From JBCCSZ01 sp039199225 (lineage in GTDB: Bacteria > Bacteroidota > Bacteroidia > Chitinophagales > Saprospiraceae), in NCBI GenBank assembly GCA_039199225.1, contig JBCCSZ010000415.1:1-5070 (forward strand): DNA of 5,070 nucleotides. Direction: 5' to 3'. Both the position numbers and the translations under genes were made by a program. The stretch's first letter is position 1; the number at the start of each line of letters is the position of its first letter. The notes under the pieces are model-generated. The model did not search any database, was not told the origin of the DNA, and worked only from the letters and a program-made list of their open reading frames with translations. Shown here piece after piece: positions 1 through 5,070 of the stretch.

Positions 1-1399
1 GTAGTTTATCTACGTATGTTTGAAGCGACCTTTTTGTCTTAGCAGATAAGGTAAAAATCTTAAAGGGCCGACCCTCTTTACTTTGTTCAAGCGCTGGTGC
101 CTCTTCCAAAATGGTATGAGCATTTGTACCACCCACACCGAGCGAACTCACCCCTGCTCGCAGCGGTTGTGTCCCAATCGATTCGATGGTTTGCAACTCC
201 TTGTTGACATAAAATGGTCCTGCTTTAAAATCGACCATGGGATTGGGTTCGTTGAAATGCAAACTCGCAGGTAGCTGCTTGTACTTCAAGCTCAAGGTTG
301 CCTTCATCAGTCCTGCCAGCCCGGCAACGGTATCCAAATGACCGATGTTGCTTTTGACCGAGCCCAGCGGAATGCGGTGCTCCTGTTCTCCAAAAGCAGC
401 ATTCAATCCTGCAATCTCAATCATATCTCCCAGGCTGGTTCCCGTACCATGTGTTTCGATAAAGCGAATGCTGTCGGCCTTGACCCTGGCAAAACGCTGC
501 GCCATTTTGATGCACTCAGCCTGACCTTCTACGCTGGGCGCCGTCAGACCAATCTTGCGACCACCATCGTTGTTAACTGCACTACCTTTGATGATGGCAT
601 AAATGTGATCACCATCTTTTTGTGCATCCACCAACCTTTTGAGAATTACCGCACCGGCTCCTTCTCCAATGATTGTTCCGCTGGAATCTTTGTCAAAAGC
701 TCGACAGTGGCCATCGCTCGATAGGATCGAACCTTCTTCGTGGCGGTAGCCAAACTGCTTGTCGGTACTGATGAAAGCACCCCCTGCAGCAGCGACATTC
801 ACTTCGCCAAAAATCAATGCACGGCAAGCCAAGTGTATGCCTACCAAGGTGCTGGAACAGGCCGAACCCAAATTCATGGAAGCACCCCGCATGTTGAGCT
901 TGTAGGAAATCATTGGAGGCAAAAAGTCCTTATCACTAATGTGCTTGAGCAAAAAGTCTGTGATGCGTTGTTCCTGATTGGCCATCTTCGCAAAAATGCG
1001 CCAATTCATATCGTTGGAAGCACTGCCATATAAGCCCACCAATCCTTTCACCTCATCGGGTACATAGCCCGCATCTTCGAAGGCTTCCCAAACACATTCG
1101 TGAAAAATGCGATTTTGAGGGCCGAGCATACCTGCTTCGTCTGGTGTGTAATCAAAAAAGGAGGCATCGAAGGTATCCTTCCCAGTAAGGTCGGGTACTC
1201 TGCGAATGAAAGTTGGATCGGCGATGGCTTCTTCCGGCGCACCGGCAGCCCTCATTTCTTCGTCGGACAAAGCCCGAAAAGATTCTCTGGCATGGGTCAG
1301 GTTCTCCCAAAATTTCCGCCAGGTATTGGCCCCGGGGAATCGACAGGACAGACCGATGATGGCGACTTCGAAGCCGGTATATGGTTTATTCGATTTCAT
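1..1399 (-). CDS. Type I polyketide synthase, N-terminal ketosynthase domain, 3' end outside window
   Basis: The open frame runs from ATG at 1399 to the left edge without a stop: 466 residues of a larger protein. It is a complete beta-ketoacyl synthase domain: VAIIGLSCRFPGA (12-24), LGPQNRIFHECVWEAFEDAG (92-111), active-site GSACSST with Cys181 (codon 857-859), ETHGTGTSLGD with His317, KSNIGHLD with Lys349 and His354, and GVSSLGVGGTNAH (416-428). It should take the glycyl-type chain from the NRPS PCP on Cys181 and condense it with a malonyl-type extender. After the KS comes FTLSAKTKRSLQTYVDKL (449-466), the usual start of the post-KS linker. Whether an acyltransferase follows (cis-AT) or not (trans-AT) is out of view. 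The start is supported by the KS fold beginning about 10 residues later and by the overlap with the NRPS gene. No clear Shine-Dalgarno precedes it. The catalytic triad is intact, with small departures from consensus (GSACSST for TACSSS, GDMIE for GDPIE). Confidence 0.96.
   Translation of the reverse strand, partial: MKSNKPYTGFEVAIIGLSCRFPGANTWRKFWENLTHARESFRALSDEEMRAAGAPEEAIADPTFIRRVPDLTGKDTFDASFFDYTPDEAGMLGPQNRIFHECVWEAFEDAGYVPDEVKGLVGLYGSASNDMNWRIFAKMANQEQRITDFLLKHISDKDFLPPMISYKLNMRGASMNLGSACSSTLVGIHLACRALIFGEVNVAAAGGAFISTDKQFGYRHEEGSILSSDGHCRAFDKDSSGTIIGEGAGAVILKRLVDAQKDGDHIYAIIKGSAVNNDGGRKIGLTAPSVEGQAECIKMAQRFARVKADSIRFIETHGTGTSLGDMIEIAGLNAAFGEQEHRIPLGSVKSNIGHLDTVAGLAGLMKATLSLKYKQLPASLHFNEPNPMVDFKAGPFYVNKELQTIESIGTQPLRAGVSSLGVGGTNAHTILEEAPALEQSKEGRPFKIFTLSAKTKRSLQTYVDKL
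1386..1399 (-). other. 14-base overlap of NRPS stop and PKS start
   Basis: The PKS ATG (1399-1397) lies inside the last codons of the NRPS gene, whose TAA is at 1388-1386. The two frames differ by one base. No purine-rich Shine-Dalgarno is evident in the 20 bases before the ATG, so translation of the PKS probably depends on ribosomes finishing the NRPS frame (coupling). This is inferred from geometry alone. The overlap shows the genes share a transcript. Confidence 0.85.
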
Positions 1400-4300
1400 G
1401 GCTGATTAGGTTGTTAAAGGCTGTTTCCATAGTGCTGGCCAACTCGTCCAATTGTTCTTCTTCGAGTTGTTGATCTTTTTCTACACCGCTGATGAGCTGC
1501 GCTAGTCGTGCAATATTGGATTCGCTGTATAGATCGACCAAGCTGATTTGTGCTTGAAAATCTTTGTTGACCCGCCTTAATAATTTGATGGCTAAAATGG
1601 AGTTTCCACCCAGATCGAAAAAATTGTTCTTGATACCTATTTTCTCTTTTTCTACCTCTAGTATCTCACTCCACAAAGCAACCAGCTTTTCCTCTATCTG
1701 ATTGGAAGGCTCGATGTAAGCAGTTCCCGATGCCATGGCATCTCCTTCGATGGCCGCAAGCCCCAGCCGATCGATCTTACCATTGGCCGTCAACGGAATT
1801 TCATCCAGTACGACAAAGGCAGCAGGAATCATGTAGTGGGGAAGTGTCTGGCTGAGGTGCTGCCGCAATTCATCGGTGGAAGTCTCGCCGTGCGTCGTCA
1901 TAAATGCCTTCAGCGAACGATTCTGATTCGCATCGGCATGCAAAATGACAACGGCATTGTTGACAGCAGGATGTTGTGATAGTGCATTTTCGACTTCCTC
2001 CAATTCAATGCGATAACCATTGAGTTTGACCTGGTTGTCACTCCGACCGAGGTGTATGATTCGACCATCGGAGGTCCAGCGGGCCAGGTCGCCCGTTTTG
2101 TAAATTTTCGTATTGGCCTCCTCGTCAAACGGATTGGGCAGGAAGCGTTCGGCCGTCAGCCCTGGGCGTTGCCAATAGCCGCGTGCCACACCTGCCCCAC
2201 CGATGTACAACTCGCCAGCCACACCGATTGGACAAAGCTGCATCTGCTTATCGAGGATGTAAATTTGAGTATTTCGAATTGGTTTACCGACGCTGATGCG
2301 CGCTCCACTTTGGATGACTTGAGTAGTAGACCAAATGGTTGTCTCTGTCGGACCATACATATTGGTCACCCTAGCCGTTGTGCGATCGGCAAGTTGCTGC
2401 GCCAATTCCTGTGGAAAACTTTCACCACCGACAATGAGGTGTTGCAAGGACCCGATGAACTCCTTTGAATAGTCATCCTCCAACAAGGTCTTCAAGTACG
2501 AAGGAGTAATTTGCATGGCATTGATCGGCCTTTCTTCGACGGAGGATGCATTCTTATTTTGTTCGAAAAACTGACGAACTTCATTCAGCGGTTCCAAGCC
2601 GTTTATGATGTCTTCGTAAGGCAAGCCAAAATCAATCAGACAAGCAATCTCGGTCACGCCGATCATCCGAAGAACCTCCACCGCTTTGCGACAGGTCTTC
2701 CGGGTGCCAAACAGAGCTGAGGTCCGCCAGTAACGTTCAAAAGCCAAGTCGAGCAAATTGTCCAGATCATCTGCTGCGATGTTGTCTATGTCGTCGCTGA
2801 ACTCCTTCAACATATTTCGAATCAGGCCCAGGCTGGATTTGAGATAGGCGACGAAGGGCTCCCGCACCAAGGCTTTCACCGTATCGAGGTCTTCACCGAC
2901 ATAGGTGTGTAGCATCAGGGATATTTTCGCCTTTTCCGGATCGTGTCCATATTCGCGCAAAGACTCCTTGTAAACTTGGATGTTGCGCTTGAGTACATCG
3001 ACATCTTGTCCCAGTAAGTGGGTCAGTACGTTGGCACCGATCTTTCCAGCATTTCGAAAAGTCTCTGGATTGCCACCGGAGGTTACCCAGATGGGAATCT
3101 CTGGCTGAATCGGTCTGGGGAATATCTTCACATCGATCACTTGGTCCACGCCATTGATGCGCCGGACCGACTCGCCTTTCCACAGGCGTTTGAGTTCGTC
3201 GATCTGATCGAACATAATGGCCTGGCGATTTTTGAAGTTGCTGGGTTTGAAAACAAAGTCATTGGAATGCCAGCCGGAGGCGATGGAAAGGGAAACCCGG
3301 CCATTGGATAGATTGTCGACCACCGACCAATCTTCCGCTACCCGGATGCTGTCGTGCAAAGGCAAGACCACACTACCCGACCGGATGTTGATCTGTTCGG
3401 TGACGCTGGCCAGCGAAGCCCCTAGGACGGCAGGGTTGGGAAAAATGCCGCCAAATTCATGGAAGTGGCGCTCTGGTAGCCAAACGGCACTGAAATCATG
3501 GCCGTCTGCAAATTTGACCGTATCGAATAGTAATTTGTACCGATCGCTGGCCGCTGTTTTCTGGCTCGAAAAGAACAGCAAACTAAAGTCAACCTGCCGC
3601 TTGTTTTTATCGGCAAACTGATCAAAGCCACTCAGATCGGTTTCATCTGATTTGATGTGGAGGCGAATACCTCTGGACAGGGTGTACAATATCTCCAAAA
3701 TGGAAATGTCAAAGGAAATGGAAGTCAAAGCAAACAAGTGATCGTTGGATCCCAGCTCAAGGGCTTCTTCCATGCCGTAGATAAAATTCAGCAGATTGCG
3801 GTGTTCGATCATCACCCCCTTGGGCTTGCCGGTGGAGCCAGAGGTATAAATAACATAGGCCAGGTCGCTCGGCGACACGGAGGCATGGCCGGCATCAATC
3901 GGAAGGCTGGATTGTGCCTCCTGAAATTCCTTCAAGAATTGGGCATCTATACACAGCTTACATTGACTGTCGTCTTTTACATATTGAATGCGTTCTGTAG
4001 GGTAGGTCGGATCAATGGGTACATAGGCTGCACCTGCTTTAAAAATCCCCAGCATAGCGACCGGCAGGTATTCGCTGCGCTCCAATTGAATGGCAACCAT
4101 ATCGTCGGCCTGTAGTTGGCAACACTTCTTTAAGTAGTGGCTCAATTGTGTAGACCACTGGTCGAGTATTTTGTAGGTCAATTGTTGGTCCTCAAAAATT
4201 ACAGCCACATCATCTGGCTTGGATCGGGCTTGTTCCTCGAACAAATCCAAGATGGTTTTGCTGGCGTTTGCTTCGTCATTCGTCTTGTTGAAATCGTATA

Positions 4301-5070
4301 AAAGTTGCGACCTTTGTGTTGACGTGAGGAAGTCGATCTGTCCAACAGCCTTTTGTGGTGCTACCATCAATGCCTGCAACAACTGCTGGTAGTGTTGCAT
4401 CAACTGCTCGATGGTCGCTTGTTCGTATACATCGGGATTGAAGACCACGTTGAGCAGTAAGCCCTCCCCTACTTCCTGAAAAACAATGTCGATGTCAAAC
4501 TTGGAGACTTGCGAACCACTGTTGACAATCTCACCAACTGCAGGCAATTCCATCTCCAAAGATTCGCTTACATTTTGCAGTGTAAACATGACATCAAAGA
4601 CTGCATTCCGACTCATGTCGCGCTTCACTTTCAGCTCTTCGACCAAGCGGTCAAAGGGATACACTTGGTGGCTGTAAGCAGATAAGACAGCATCTTTGAC
4701 TTGCCGAAAGAAAACCTCAAAGCTTTCGCTGGGGTTCAGCTGATTTCGAAGGGCGAGAATATTTAGATAAAAACCTATCTGATTTTCCAGATCGGCATGA
4801 TCGCGGCCAGCAACTGGTGTACCGATGATGAGGTCTTCCTGAGAAGTATAGCGATAAAAGAGGACATACCAACTGCTCAACAGGCCCATGAATAAACTCC
4901 CGCCATTGGATCGACAGAAATCCTTGAGTGATTGAACACCAGCCTTTGGTAGAAAGGTCTGCAGACTTTGCCCTTTGTAAGTCATCAATTTGGGTCTGAC
5001 CTCTTTGGCGGGCAGTTCCAAGCGAGGCAGATCGCCTGACAATTGCTGCAGCCAGAAATCTCGGTGTACA
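1386..5070 (-). CDS. NRPS module C-A(LLM monooxygenase)-PCP, 5' end outside window
   Basis: Partial non-ribosomal peptide synthetase; 1227 residues are visible from the first complete codon (GTA at 5069), and the start lies beyond the window. Residues 1-20 already read as C-domain sequence (HRDFWLQQLSGDLP), so the TTG at 5042 is not the true start. Domains: C domain, C-terminal part (1-260), with GTPVAGR (83-89), IGFYLNILALR (98-108) and HQVYPFDRLVEEL (134-146); the HHxxxDG catalytic motif is upstream of the window. A domain: LTYKIL (297), KAGAAYVPIDP (344), YTSGSTGKPKG (408-418), FDISILE (453-459), then an LLM insert (about 480-837), NMYGPTETT (903), GELYIGGAG (952), YKTGDL (990), the RSDNQVKLNGYRIE core (1009-1022) and NGKIDR with catalytic Lys1098. 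PCP: FDLGGNSI with phosphopantetheine Ser1157. It should activate glycine with ATP, tether it as a thioester, join it to the upstream chain and oxidise it. All core motifs look intact. An acidic tail of about 30 residues ends the protein. The PKS gene follows with a 14-base overlap. Confidence 0.97.
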   Translation of the reverse strand, partial: VHRDFWLQQLSGDLPRLELPAKEVRPKLMTYKGQSLQTFLPKAGVQSLKDFCRSNGGSLFMGLLSSWYVLFYRYTSQEDLIIGTPVAGRDHADLENQIGFYLNILALRNQLNPSESFEVFFRQVKDAVLSAYSHQVYPFDRLVEELKVKRDMSRNAVFDVMFTLQNVSESLEMELPAVGEIVNSGSQVSKFDIDIVFQEVGEGLLLNVVFNPDVYEQATIEQLMQHYQQLLQALMVAPQKAVGQIDFLTSTQRSQLLYDFNKTNDEANASKTILDLFEEQARSKPDDVAVIFEDQQLTYKILDQWSTQLSHYLKKCCQLQADDMVAIQLERSEYLPVAMLGIFKAGAAYVPIDPTYPTERIQYVKDDSQCKLCIDAQFLKEFQEAQSSLPIDAGHASVSPSDLAYVIYTSGSTGKPKGVMIEHRNLLNFIYGMEEALELGSNDHLFALTSISFDISILEILYTLSRGIRLHIKSDETDLSGFDQFADKNKRQVDFSLLFFSSQKTAASDRYKLLFDTVKFADGHDFSAVWLPERHFHEFGGIFPNPAVLGASLASVTEQINIRSGSVVLPLHDSIRVAEDWSVVDNLSNGRVSLSIASGWHSNDFVFKPSNFKNRQAIMFDQIDELKRLWKGESVRRINGVDQVIDVKIFPRPIQPEIPIWVTSGGNPETFRNAGKIGANVLTHLLGQDVDVLKRNIQVYKESLREYGHDPEKAKISLMLHTYVGEDLDTVKALVREPFVAYLKSSLGLIRNMLKEFSDDIDNIAADDLDNLLDLAFERYWRTSALFGTRKTCRKAVEVLRMIGVTEIACLIDFGLPYEDIINGLEPLNEVRQFFEQNKNASSVEERPINAMQITPSYLKTLLEDDYSKEFIGSLQHLIVGGESFPQELAQQLADRTTARVTNMYGPTETTIWSTTQVIQSGARISVGKPIRNTQIYILDKQMQLCPIGVAGELYIGGAGVARGYWQRPGLTAERFLPNPFDEEANTKIYKTGDLARWTSDGRIIHLGRSDNQVKLNGYRIELEEVENALSQHPAVNNAVVILHADANQNRSLKAFMTTHGETSTDELRQHLSQTLPHYMIPAAFVVLDEIPLTANGKIDRLGLAAIEGDAMASGTAYIEPSNQIEEKLVALWSEILEVEKEKIGIKNNFFDLGGNSILAIKLLRRVNKDFQAQISLVDLYSESNIARLAQLISGVEKDQQLEEEQLDELASTMETAFNNLISHEIE
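1389..1487 (-). other. Acidic C-terminal tail of the NRPS, possible docking segment
   Basis: After the PCP the NRPS continues for about 33 residues rich in Glu, Asp and Gln (for example EKDQQLEEEQLDELAS), with a heptad-like, helix-favouring pattern ending in NNLISHEIE. Such tails on assembly-line proteins often dock to the next enzyme. The partner would be the PKS, whose N-terminus before the KS fold is short and carries Lys2 and Lys5. No known docking-domain class was recognised, so the role is inferred from position and charge. Confidence 0.5.
1488..1721 (-). other. Peptidyl carrier protein (PCP) domain
   Basis: This carrier domain of about 78 residues follows the A domain. It starts near EPSNQIEEKLVALWSEILEV and carries FDLGGNSILAIKLLRRV, where the Ser codon at 1599-1601 is the 4'-phosphopantetheine attachment site. 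The next helix (QISLVDLYSESNIARLAQLI) is typical of the family. The serine and flanking glycines are all present, so the domain should be functional after activation by a phosphopantetheinyl transferase, which is not encoded here. Confidence 0.94.
2559..3632 (-). other. Luciferase-like FMN monooxygenase domain inserted in the A domain
   Basis: About 358 residues sit between adenylation motifs A4 (FDISILE, 453-459 in the in-window numbering) and A5 (NMYGPTETT, 903), where a normal A domain has well under 100. They read as the natural-product subfamily of bacterial luciferase-like monooxygenases: VDFSLLFFSSQ (493), WLPERHFHEFGG (530-541), AEDWSVVDNLSNGRV (578-592), ASGWHSNDFVF (597-607), IPIWVTSGGNPETF (658-671) and THLLGQ (683-688), then a helical C-terminal part ending in IACLIDFGLPYE (808-819). 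Family members use reduced FMN and O2. The insert is in frame with no stop, and A-domain homology resumes at INAMQITPSYL. Its target is probably the aminoacyl or peptidyl thioester on the adjacent PCP, by analogy with MtaG and MelG. Edges are approximate to about 15 residues. It is not the McbC-type Ox domain found near A8-A10 in thiazole-forming synthetases. Confidence 0.93.
4290..5070 (-). other. Condensation domain, C-terminal part
   Basis: This is the acceptor-side part of an NRPS condensation domain that forms the peptide bond between the upstream chain and the amino acid on this module's PCP. Late motifs are visible: TSQEDLIIGTPVAGRDHADL, IGFYLNILALR, HQVYPFDRLVEEL and RNAVFDVMFTLQN. 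The N-terminal half with the catalytic HHxxxDG is outside the window, so the subtype (LCL, DCL or starter) cannot be told. Having a C domain means this is an elongation module rather than a loading module, unless the missing part is a starter C domain. Confidence 0.93.

Noticed and set aside
338..1033. Plus-strand open frames at 338-724 and 740-1033
   Set aside because: They lie opposite the ketosynthase coding sequence, whose minus-strand translation holds every KS motif; the plus-strand products show no recognisable domain.
1386..1409. Sequencing frameshift that split one fused NRPS-PKS gene
   Set aside because: Both ends look natural: the NRPS ends in a tail after a complete PCP, and the PKS begins with an ATG a few residues before the KS fold. 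No homopolymer run suggests an indel or slippage site. A fused homologue would reopen this.
1048..3631. Minus-strand open frames at 1048-1242, 1910-2128, 2156-2356, 2893-3183 and 3422-3631
   Set aside because: They are out-of-frame readings inside the NRPS or KS genes with no supporting motif.
1743..3632. McbC-type thiazoline oxidase (Ox) domain in the A domain
   Set aside because: The insert lies between A4 and A5 and carries luciferase-like motifs, while Ox domains sit near A8-A10 or after the PCP and have a nitroreductase-like fold. The glycine pocket also argues against thiazole chemistry.
2052..4115. Plus-strand open frames at 2052-2468, 3018-3311, 3217-3621 and 3657-4115
   Set aside because: They are antisense shadows of the NRPS gene, with compositions and repeats that only mirror its codons.
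5040..5042. TTG at 5042 as the start codon of the NRPS
   Set aside because: The frame stays open to the right edge, and the residues before it (VHRDFWLQQ) are typical C-domain sequence, so the gene is truncated by the window.

Overview
The window is one continuous piece of a modular natural-product assembly line. It is read entirely on the minus strand, so the gene order runs from base 5070 down to base 1. Two large genes fill it. The first is the 3' part of a non-ribosomal peptide synthetase (NRPS) gene (1386-5070, its start lies beyond the right edge). The second is the 5' part of a type I polyketide synthase (PKS) gene (1-1399, its end lies beyond the left edge). They overlap by 14 bases in different frames, so there is no intergenic DNA and no room for a promoter or terminator between them.

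Layout in transcription order: the C-terminal part of a condensation (C) domain (about 5070-4290); the first half of an adenylation (A) domain with motifs A1-A4 (about 4260-3633); an inserted luciferase-like flavin monooxygenase (LLM) domain (about 3632-2559); the second half of the A domain with motifs A5-A10 (about 2558-1743); a peptidyl carrier protein (PCP, about 1721-1488); a short acidic tail and stop; then the PKS protein starts with a complete ketosynthase (KS) domain and runs into the linker that follows it.

The A-domain pocket residues, read by hand alignment to GrsA, are D-I-L-Q-I-G-M-I-W-K, very close to the classic glycine code. The simplest reading is that this module loads glycine on its PCP, condenses it with the upstream chain, oxidises the PCP-bound product with the embedded LLM, and passes it to the KS for extension by a ketide unit. 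An LLM inside an A domain is known from the myxothiazol/melithiazol terminal modules (MtaG, MelG), where a glycine is oxidised and cleaved to leave a terminal amide. Here the module is followed by a KS, so the chain seems to continue and the oxidation product is not obvious.

Organism: base composition is roughly balanced, no strong Shine-Dalgarno precedes the PKS start, and the KS style suits Bacteroidota or another gliding or filamentous bacterium. This is a weak inference. No RNA genes, mobile elements, CRISPR arrays or notable repeats were seen.
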